NCBI RefSeq assembly: GCF_000003815.2
Contig: NC_049985.1
Coordinates: 10,924,078 to 10,988,077, forward strand
DNA: 64,000 nt
Direction: 5' to 3'
Source: Branchiostoma floridae
Taxonomy: Eukaryota; Chordata; Leptocardii; Amphioxiformes; Branchiostomatidae
The notes beneath the pieces were generated by a model. That model was not told the origin of the DNA. It searched no databases and saw nothing but the letters and a program-made list of their open reading frames with translations. The position numbers and the translations under genes are program-made. This document shows, piece after piece, positions 48,201 through 60,200 of the stretch (position 1 is the first letter of the stretch; every line of letters starts with the position of its first letter).

Positions 48201-51200
48201 AGATACCTTCAATATGATCCCTGTATTTATCATGTGATCTCTGATTAGTTTGAGTGAGTTATTCTAAGTACTAGTTAGAATTATGCCTGGTTGGTATCAG
48301 TTTATATCAGTAACTGTTGTAAGACTTCAGCTGGAGGAGCCAGCCATGTGTAAGAACATCATTCTTTTTGATGGCACCTCACAGATCAGTAAACTTTTAA
48401 TATCAGTGATGAAATTAAAAATAGGCAATCATTACTACATGAATTAAAGCTTTAGCAGCTGTTAGCATACCTGATTGTAAGCCAAATCTTACACCAAATG
48501 AGCAGTTAAACAGATTTGGATACCTCTCGTGTGACCATGATGGCAGGAATGTTTGCACCATGAGAAGCGTCAGTTGCTTTGCTCGCATCGTCCGCAGCAG
48601 CTTTCACACCAGGCTCCCTATTGGGTGATGAGGTGGGCGACTGCTGACTACCGCCCAACCCAAGCTTGCGACTCAGCAGTGGCGAAATGTTCGCCTTGGT
48701 TTTGGACGGAGACGACTTCTGCTGTGCTGTTCTACTGGAAATGCCCCTCCCCTCCACAGCAGGGTTTTTGATGCTGATGTTGATGTACTCTTCATTTTCT
48801 GAGTCGGAGTCGGGGAAGTTGTCATGGTCGATGTCGAGTGCATCCATGCCCTTCAGGCTGACTGTGTCCTCCTCATATGTCTGATGGGGACCTTGCAGAG
48901 TTTCCGAGGTGACGTTGTGAGAAAGGTGACGCTCGATACGCAATACCATTCTGAAAATAGGAGAAAGTGTAATGCATTGTAGTGTCAAACACCCTTCAAG
49001 TAGCATGTCAGAACAGTGACAAATGCTGAGAGCTCAACACTCTTTTTCCTTGTGCAGAAGCATAACAATGTGCAGAGTACACTTGAGGAAAAATGCTGAC
49101 TAAGAGTACCATACTGAGGAAATTTGCATGTGTTATTTACTACATTACGTAGTACAAGAATGACTCTGACAAATACTTTTCCTAAGTTTGAAAAATCAAG
49201 ATAACCAGTGATACCAGACTAAGTGCGTTTACAGCAACAGAAAATCTAGCCATTAAATATACAAGACTCCTTACTTGTCCCCTGCTTGGCGGATAAGTTT
49301 AGCTGCATGACTGACATTCATGACTCTAACTCCTCCCACTGTCAGCAGGATGTCACCCTGAAATAGGAGAGAAATAGTGGGTGTTTATTATAATACAATC
49401 TTTTTCTGTTACTTCAAAGTCAAGAAAACAATATGCAGAATTGAGCTGGTAAAAAGCTCTTCCAAGAAAGTTAGGAACTTGCTGTGAGTCCTATCTAGAA
49501 CATTAAGAAATGAGACATTGCAATGATTACACGAGGAGAAATATATGTCTGACTTGTTTTGGCTATCACAAATTGATGAACATGTAATTATCTCTTTATA
49601 TTCAATTCATCCCTGGTATATTACCTTAAAGTCTTCATAAATTCAACGCTCTAGTTTAAATAATGATTTGTCTACTTACTGAAAACAATACCTTTTGGAC
49701 AGGTTTCTGTGATCCGAAAATAGTTTCATCAGGTTGGTAGAATATAGGATGAAGGAGAATTCTTTGTACACAACCAGTGGGTACTTACATAGCTTACGTT
49801 TCGATGTCTCTCAGACACCTTCGTCAGAGCTTCTAACTGGAGTTCTGCTTCTCACCGCTATATGTAGCCGATGTAGGTGGCGCTTTTGCGGTGAGAAAAC
49901 AATCCCAAACGTGGCTACGTGGTTTCTGTGAGTTTCTATTTGACATGACATATACAATCATAGAAGAAAGTTGACGGTACCTTTTGGATGTCCACCCTGC
50001 TGGCAGGAGTGTTGGGGTCGATCCTGTCCACCACCACCTGCTGGTACATGGACCCTTCTATGGGCTCCTGAACAATGCAAGGGGAGGAACAAAGTTACAA
50101 TTACTACAACCTGCTAGTACATGGACCCTTCTATGGGCTCCTGAACAATGCAAGGGGAGGAACAAAGGTACAGTTACTACAACCTGCTGGTACATGGACC
50201 CTTCTATGGGCTCCTGAACAATACAAGGGGAGGAACAAAGTTACAGTTACTACAACCTGCTGGTACATGGACCCTTCTATGGGCTCCTGAACAATGCAAG
50301 GGGAGGAACAAAGTTACAATTACTACAACCTGCTGGTACATGGACCCTTCTATGGGCTCCTGAACAATGCAAGGGGAGGAACAAAGGTACAGTTACTACA
50401 ACCTGCTGGTACATGGACCCTTCTATGGGCTCCTGAACAATGTAAGGGGAGAAACAAAGTTACGGACAACAGATTTATAATCACCACAAATTTTTATCCA
50501 CATTCTAAATTGTAGACATCAGTCATGAATTAAGGAAATTGTAAAAGTTCCTTTTTTTTCTATCCAATACAAATGGAAGGCAACATGGTACATCTCATAG
50601 GGAACATAGAACTTAGAAGCTACAGTACTGAAACATTTGAACATCACCAAAAAAGGAAACACTATTTTGATAATACTAGTTACAGGTAGCAAAAACAGAA
50701 AAGCGACAAAAAAGAAGGTGGTCCAATGTTTGACAAGAACCAAGCATGTTTAAGAACCCACCCAACATATCAAAAAGAATCAGGGATCCTTTCCGGTGTG
50801 AGCGGATCAAACCTTATAGTCTGGTCTTCGGACTGACATCTTGAAAAGGTAATCATAGTAACCTGTCATGTCAATCCTTCAACAAATGTGGTAAGTCTCA
50901 ATGAATGATAGATAAAGATGACAAACTGGGCTGGTACTCACATCTCTGAAGGCGATCCCCAGAGTTTTGGACTCCCCCTTTGCCAGCTCCACATCCTGGG
51001 CAAACCAGAAGGACCGTTTCTTCCCTGTCCACTGGTTCCAGGTGGACTCATCTGTGGGGGAAGTGCAGGAGAACAGGTCAGACACATTGGCAAAGTCAGT
51101 TGGAAAATGGTGCCAAATCTTATAATGCTACGCAACGAAATCACCTAGCCAACATTTTGGTAACCTGTAAGCTGCCTTCATCATAGCATAACGGACTTTG

Positions 51201-54200
51201 CTAAATACTGTTTGCCACTTGTTGGCATTGCAACAAGAATGCCATCCAAAGATGTAGCCATGTGGCAAGGACTATAGTAGAGTTTATCAATGCACTGCCA
51301 TCATCTAAGAGCAGCTATATAACATCAAACATAGGGTCACAAAAAGATGTCAACTCTACAATCAACGTCGAAAGCTGTGACATTTGTTGTACACTTGTCA
51401 CAGGACCAAAATACGGGGCTTTCTTGAGGTACAGTAATCCTTCAGGTGTGTATCTATCTTTAAGTTGTAGATACTTTTTGGCAGTTAATTTTGTCCCAGT
51501 GTGCTTGAAAATGCTATGATATAAATTTGACAATCTACAAGGAACGTGATGGCAGCCTTACCTATACAGAGCGTGCAGTACACCACGCAGTCTGGGAACA
51601 CCCGTGGGAGACGGCTACACTCCACGATGGTGACCTCCAGCTGACCCACCGTGACCTTGTTGTCATGGAGATAGACGTCGTCGGGAGCATTCAGCTGCTC
51701 CTGATAGTCGAAGAACGGTTTGAAGCGCAGCTTGTAGTACGGCAGGGTGTGCTTCTTACGGACGGAACGGCGGATCTGGAACAGAAGGGACGATTTTTCT
51801 TTTCTTTTCTTAGCACACAACAGGCCAGGTGAAGAAATTAGAAACAAGTACAGAAATGAAACACAAGATGATCGAATCTGGGCAACAGACTGAGCAATAA
51901 TGAACCAAAAATCTTCTTGCTGATTTTTCCTGAAATAGAATTATCTTGACAGCTCTTAATCAAATTAAATGAATACATTTGTGAATTACAATAAAACTCA
52001 ACACACCTGGACCAAGGACTTACCTACATGTATCTTGTACCACATTACCCTGATTATGAACATCTTGAAGTTCAATATCAAGAAAGAAAACAACAAACCA
52101 ACCATCCAGGCAACTTACCCACCAGGCCACCAACCATTAATAACCAATCATTATAAACAAGGTAGCATTTAGTACTTTTTTAATTACATGACTCAGTCAT
52201 CACAACAGAAGGTACTTTTCACAGCCAAAGGTAGTGACCTAGAACCTATGACAGGATCAACAGGAATGTTCACCTTGTGAGAAAACATTGTCTACAACTG
52301 TCTACATTTATGTTGTGTACCCAACAATGCCTAAGGAATGCAAAACACACAAAACTGCAGTCCAGCCAATGGCACAACCATTCCCCTGTTGACGTACATT
52401 TGTATTGGTTATGGACTTAGAAGCGAGACAAAGTCATTTGTATCTGTTAAGGTTTCTTATGAGTGCTTTTGGCTGTGATCCCATATGCATCCTGGCCCTG
52501 GATTCTTCCTTTAAGTTAGTAACTTTTAAGGCTGTAAACTTGATACTACCTGAGGCATGTAACACGATAGACTGTCCTGGCAGAGGGTTATGCGTTGATT
52601 TAACAAAAATTACTGATAGACGTCATTCTCATCTCTACACTTCCGTATTTTAGCAACCAGAATTCTTATGTTGTGGTGATGACACTGTGACAGGGTGAAG
52701 GATGTTGCTCAAGACAGACTTACTTGTACTAGAGAAGTGCTCAGATTGAAAGGAAAGATCATTCATAAGGTGTGTGCTTGTCTTCTTAGAAACCTTCCTT
52801 TTTTTAAGGTCAATATATGTCTCTAGACATGTTCCTAGAAAATGGATGAAATATTTGTTTCAGAATAAAATGTCACATACTAGTAGTCAGGGACAAATTA
52901 AATGGAAAACAGGCCCTGGGACACTCATTACGAAGGCTTTATCATTGCAACCACTTTCTGACATTGTCTGACAAGGGATTGTAATAAGTCCACAAATAAT
53001 TGCTATGTTAAGGATATCTGTTTTTCCATGGTCATTGTATATACAATCACTATGATAAAATGGCTACCGGTATAAGACAGTTATGCCAAACCAGTTACTC
53101 AAGCAACTTGATATGATTTTGGTAATGGTCAGACATTTCACGTAGAATCCACTACAATAACCTTTCCTCAGTCACTATAAGCTTCATTGACAAAAAAAAT
53201 ATTGTAATGTTTATCATAGTTATGCCTTCAGTTTAAACAAATGCCTGTCAGTTTCCATTAACATTTACTGTTATATCAATTTCTCCAGAACCAGTCAATC
53301 TAATGAGTATAAAACTTTCAGTATTCGATAATATCTGACAACTGGAGTAATTTGCATTGATTTTCTTTGCACCATTGTACAGACCGTGACTCCTTGAACC
53401 ATGTATTTATTATTCAGCACACATTAGGCAGGCTGTGCTCAGCAGTTTATATGAAGCTTGAGGATTTTGGTCAAGGTAGGTGTAAGTCTCAGTTCTCACA
53501 TTTTTTTAAAGAAAAATAAATCTCTACAAGTACAACTTACAGTACTATACATAAGAGCAATGTTTATCTATATTCTAACAAACTCTCAAGCCAAATGTGT
53601 CTGACTTAAAAGGAACTAACATGATCACAGACATCTAATTCAGCATGAATGTAAAGCTAGATGTATTACTATTAGGCCAAGACTGTTAACAGAAGACAGC
53701 CAGCTTTCTTCAAGAGTCTCAGTGAATGAATTCAATATGAGTACATGTCAAGCCCATGGTACTTCATTATTTTTCCAGAAAAGATGTCCGCTAAGCTTCA
53801 GAAGGTGCTAGTGTTGCTGTTGATGCTCCTGCAGGATTTGCAGCTAACAGGAGCATCTTGCAGCTGTTCAGCATCTACCTGCCACTGCGACAGCCAGAGA
53901 CTTGCCAGCATACCACAGGACCTTCCAGTGTCTATCACATACTTACGTTTGGAATTTGATAATATTACAGCCTTACGCACTACAGACTTTCCAAGGTACA
54001 GAAACTTACACAGCTTATACCTACCAAGAAACCATCTGACTACAATCCACAGCAGGGCATTTTACTGCCTGATTAACTTAACAACCTTAGATCTTCGCTG
54101 GAACCGTTTGACATGTCTCGGGGCTGAAACATTTATTGGGCTTGGTAGCCTGGAGATACTTAACCTTGACTACAATGATATCAGTACCATTGAAGAAGAG

Positions 54201-57200
54201 ACCTTCAGTCCAACTCCTCAGCTTGTTGTGTTACTTCTAGGGTCGAACAAGCTGACATCGATCCCACAGGGCAGTTTTAGAGGTCTCACCCAGCTTCAGA
54301 TGATAGACTTGTTCTCAAACAAAATATCTGAGATTCAGCTGGGCACATTCTCAGATCTACCTCGGCTACAACACCTGTACTTGTACCAAAACCGGATAAC
54401 GGACATTCAACCAGGCACGTTCTCAAATATGACTCAGCTCCAGATTCTGTCCTTGTTCTTCAACAACATGACTGTTGTTCGGTCAGGCACACTCTCAAAC
54501 CTACCTCGGCTCAAAGAGCTGGACCTGGACTTTAACCAGATTGCAGAAATTCAGCCAGGTGCGTTCTCCAACCTGCCACAGCTGCAGCACCTGGGACTGG
54601 GACACAACAGAATGGAGTTCCTTCCCTGGACAGTCTGCTACCAACTGTACTCGAGATCTAGATCAGTCCGTGTGACTCTTGACAACAACCCCTGGAATTG
54701 TGACTGTAGGATGGTTTCCTCCAAAGTGGAGATGACCAAGTATTGTCCCTCAGAGACAATAGACCAGATTACATGTGCAGGACCAGCCAAGTTGTACAGA
54801 CAAAAGCTGCAAGATGTTGCACCTACTGATCTGAACTGTTTAGAACTGACTAATGCTGCAGCAGACAAACATAGCTTGCCATGCCACTTTACCTATATGC
54901 TGATGTTTTGTGCTTTTGCTGTAGAATTAATAGCTAATTGACATAACCCTTAAGTGTCAAGTTTGATGAGAAGATAACAAAACCCTCAGTCAAGTCCAGA
55001 ATTGGACCTTACTTTTTGCACATGTAGCATCATCAACACAATACATGATGCAGGCATACCGCATCGGCTACATGTAAGAAAAATCTAGATGTTCAGATGT
55101 ACACAGTGGAATGTCCCAGCCAGTTGTCAGAATATCTACATCTATAAAAGGCTTATTCTTTATTTCAGATGACTAATTCAGCCTTGCTAGTATAATTCTT
55201 CATCATGGCCAGCATTGTGTATGGAAAAAAAGTACTGGACAGTTAATACAATTAAATGTTTTAAGTAACAATTTTTGTAATTGCATTTTTCTTGATTCCA
55301 TAAGTGTTAGTCAGTTGCTTCAATAACATTAATGTAATCATTTATTTATTGTGCACATAATCTGTGTCATGTCCGCCACACACTCAACTGACCTTCAAAT
55401 CTCAGAACTGCCATATTTTTGTACAGCGACCTAGATACCAGTTTTCAGTGATCAATTACATTTATCACAAGAAGAATTATACTAATTCATAGAACATGTA
55501 AAAATACTAATGTATAAAACAGTCAAATGTTTTGACAATGCCTTGTACCAGTTTGTACCATAACCCAGCATTCTTCACATGCATGCATGTGAAACCAAAC
55601 CTGTGTCACTGTTGTTGTTGTATAAACATAAGGAAACTACTAGTACTGTAACACCTTTAGAACAGGTGTAACAAGAAAAGGATGTCATAAATATATTACA
55701 ACTAAAAACAAGCCCACATGGTTTCAACATTTTTGTTCACGCAATACTAATGCAAAACAATTGACTAAATATATTCAATTTGAAAACCACTCTTCTAACC
55801 ACTGCTTAAAATACAAACATTAAAACTCTTGAAAGAAAACAAACAGCTGTTACTTATTCTGGCATGGTCAGTGTGTTACTTAATTACTATGTTGTCTTTA
55901 GTTGCTAATTACGGAGTGGACAATACTAGTAAATGACCAGGTGTACCAGATCCCCCCCCCCACACACACAAACACCTTTGGCGAGACAGACACAATAGGT
56001 TGTCAGGTGACATTCTTTGTCCTGACACGCCCCAGTACACCTGAAGCAGCAGTCACAGAAGGCGGGCGGCATCACACGACGGGAGGGGAAACAGTACGTA
56101 TCATCTCTATTTTTTTTCATCAGATCTTGTTTCAACAAGATATGATAAGTCACCTGGACTGACTTGGAATCTGTGGATCCTTGTGACTGTGTATATAGTT
56201 GGCAGACAATAGAAATTATGTAGAAATATCATGTAATGGTAATGGTTAGCACAATTGTTTGTACTACAAAAATCTAACACTAGTCATCTTTAGAACCATC
56301 ATGGGCAAATTTGACATGTTCAGAAGGAGGTGTTGAAGTTGAAATGTGATCATGTTGTATCGTGTAACACTCAGTACATGCTATAAGGTGAGAATGGGGG
56401 GCAACAACATTAAATTTTATTATGTGACAGTTGAAAAGGACCCATCTTGTGTACAATATACTGAAGCTGGGGAGGGGGGCAGGTCAGAGCTTTGGCAGGG
56501 GAAAATCACTTAGTTTTGAGCAGAATACCTAAGTTCAAATGACCATTTAGCCTTCTCACAATGTATGATGCAAAATGCAGATAAAACTTTCCAGTTACTG
56601 GTCTAAGACCACTTTAAAAATGTATTTAGCCACCAGCAATCTGTTGCAATCTGTGAGCACGTCTGCCTTAATCAAAGATAATGACAAATTGTCACAATTT
56701 CTATCTCTTAACATCACGTTGATGGCATACATTTACTGCAAGCCATGTAAAATTGTCTACACAAAACTGTCAAAATTTAACTATACAAACAAGAGGTCCA
56801 CTTACTATAAATAGGTACTACATGTAATTTTAGAAGGGTTCTGTTTTCTACAGACAATGTCCCATTCACACACCAGTCTACAACAGACAACAAACACTTG
56901 GCTGGTACAATTGTACATGAAAGACAGCAGACAGCTACACAATTTTGATAAACCTCACAGTGATTCTTGAATTGGAACTGTAAAAGGTTTAACAGAGAAG
57001 TTTTTCCTAGATGAATCCCGTTTCTTAATTTCACATGACATTACATGTAAATGTAACATGTACCTTTTGTTCAAATGGTCAGAGCAGAATACCTAGAGTC
57101 AAACATACTTTCTCTACAAAAAGTACAATGCATGTAGTTCTTTCTCTCATATTTTCTGGAACTGTTAGCCTACTAGCAGAATACATGTTTTCAAAATAAC

Positions 57201-60200
57201 GGATTAAAGCTAACACACTAATGTCTCCAAAGATTTTCAACGTTATGTTCTAAACTCTCTTTCTGGACAATATATAAATATACAATCAAATCTGACAAAC
57301 CTCTATTTCAACAGGCTAGTGTGACGACTTTTTGTGGTTCCTTCATTTAGTTTTCCCATTGACACAAGCACTAAGAATTCTGTCTGTAGTATAGTGATCA
57401 CCTGCATAGACCAGATTCCATTTTGTCCCCTAAGTAATCTTATAGGGCAGTTTTGACTGTTTAAATGCACATTATTTCATTATTTAGCATTTTTAACACT
57501 CACTACTTGTCTTTCAGCAGTGATGGCTGCCAGACAACATGTCCCCATGGTGCACTTGAGTCTACTACTGCTGTTCATCTGTGCCACCACCAGCGCAGAC
57601 AACTGCACCTGTACTTCACAATACTTCTGCAACTGCAACAGCAAAAACCTGACGGGCGTCCCCCAGTCCCTCAACTCCTTTGTCACCATACTCGGCCTCG
57701 GTAACAACCGCATCACCACCCTTGAAAGCGATGACTTGAACAGGTATACCCAGCTGGAGCACCTGTACCTGTACGGCAACCGCATGACCACCATTTCTAC
57801 CGGGGCCTTTAGAAACTTGGAGAAACTGCACGAACTTGAGCTTGAGAATAATGAACTTGATGTTCTGAGAGCAGGAGTGTTTCAAGGACTTGGCAGCTTG
57901 CATACATTAGAGTTGAACATCAACAAGCTAAGGACAATAGAAGCAGGTGTGTTTAACTCTCTGGGCTCTCTAGTTGTTCTATATTTACACTACAATGAAC
58001 TGGAGGTCCTGACACCAGAGATGTTTGATGGGCTGGGCAATCTAAACCAGCTCCATCTGTACAACAACCTCATCACAACTGTGCATCCCAACACGTTCTC
58101 TCACATGACCAAACTGCAGTACCTCTACCTCTTCTACAACAAGATTCACACCTTCGACCTCAGCAGTGTTTCTGGCCTGACCAACCTCCGACGGATCTCC
58201 CTCTACAACAACAACCTGACATCTGTTCCACAGGGAGATACAACACCGAACTTACCCGGCATAACGCACTTTAACATGCTCACAAACAACATTGCAGAAA
58301 TTTCTGCTGACTTCTTTTCTGGGATGGACAATCTGCAATACTTGAGGCTTTCATATAACAAGATCAGCAATATCCATGAGGATGCTTTCAACACCCTTCA
58401 CAACTTAAGAGAGCTCTACTTGAATGGGAACAGTCTAAGATCACTAGATGGACAGATATTTTCTGGGCTCATAAATCTTCGTTCTCTCTCCCTTGAGCAG
58501 AATGAAATAGAATACATCTCGCCTGACGCCTTTACTGGAATGACGGCGCTTGTCAATCTGAAGCTAGAAGATAACAAGTTGAAGATTTTTCCCGTTGAAC
58601 CAATGTCAGGGCTACGAGTGTCCAACTTGTACTTGCAAAGAAACCTCCTCTCAAGCCTGTCGAACATGGCCTACCGTCTGCTGGACCGGACGTCAAGGGT
58701 GATTATTCACCAGAACCCCTGGAAATGTGACTGTCGGATGATAGACTTTCGCAGACTCATGATAGGCCGATCCTTTGAGGACCAGATCGTCTGTGACAGC
58801 CCTGACGAGCTGCGTGGAACGTGGCTAAAAGATGTACCACTTTCCAACCTTACCTGTGACATCCCTTTGATTGCTTGGTTTGAAAGAACAACCAGAAATC
58901 GTCTAGTAGAAGGCAACACCTTACATCTATTTTGTGAAGTCTGGGGGTTCCAGAACCCAGAAATAACTCTGCGACTACCAAATGGCAAACATGTATCCTC
59001 AACACAGGAGCAAACGGGAAGAGTACAAGTCCAGTCCAATGGTACAATCACAATACAGGACATTACACAGAAAGATTCTGGGACATATGTCTGCATCGCC
59101 AACGGCATAGGAGGGGACACAGAGAAATCGCTGTACATCCCTGAAATAATACCCAACCCCTCTGCACTAGTTTCACCCAGCGGAGTCCACATGAGTAAGC
59201 TAGCTGGGGGGATCCTTGGAGCTATTGCTGTGGCGGCAGTTGTTGCCCTTGCAGTGGGTGTAGTCTGGTACAAGAGGAGGGGCACCCAGACAGATGAACA
59301 GGTATTGGTAGACAATGCACAGGTAAATGAGACACCTGAAGCTGCAGGTGAAACAGCAGTGAATGTGGATGGCCAAACAGAAAACACTACCACTGAGAGT
59401 CGTGCATGACAAGACTGTTCAAACATTGTTCACTGTGACAGGAACATTGTGATTGCTTCGAATTTTGAAAAGAACCTCTCTCACAACATGTAAAGTACAT
59501 TTCCATCAAGACCATATTTTGTACATATCATTATCAGGATATTAGATTATACAAGTTTTGCTGTAACCAAGGAGCTTTCATTTCAAAAGAGCAGTAATCA
59601 AGTGCAAATTTAGTGCACGGATGTAACCTAATTAGCAGGGAGACAATTAAACTGACCATTGCTATGCAAGCAAATTTTAGCTTTTATATATACATATCGA
59701 ATGGGAAAAATACATCTCCAAAATGTGTATGATATGTGTAATATAATTTCATGTGCCTGACAGTGTATGTTATGCTAAAAGGAAATTATACTATTTGACT
59801 TATACAGAATACTGGTACCTTCCAAGATGTAGGTAGACTATATGGTAAGTTTTATTGTCCATATAAAATGTTTATGTACAGGACATCTATATTCAACCAG
59901 ATAGGTGTACATTTATGGAAGTAATGGTTGGAAGCTGGTTCTATAACCTTGTTGGCAGCCTGTGAAGTCTACAACTTGCAGTCTTTTGTTCTAATGCTGT
60001 TATATCTTTTTTAATTTCATTGTATCATGCCTAGTTTTTAACAGATGAAATATTATATACATGTGTGCTGCTGGTATGAGTAACAGTGTTTTACTGATGA
60101 ACTTTTTTGCAGATTATATCATATATCTACTGTCTTTCCATGTAGACAGAGAGCAGAGTAAAATTTTAAGTTAGTAAAACCCAGGATCTTCAACATAGCC

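Noticed and set aside
50039-50515. Repeated + strand peptide from the 73-bp array
   Set aside because: The array is the reverse strand of a PDZD8 exon edge and intron; the peptide repeats only because DNA does.
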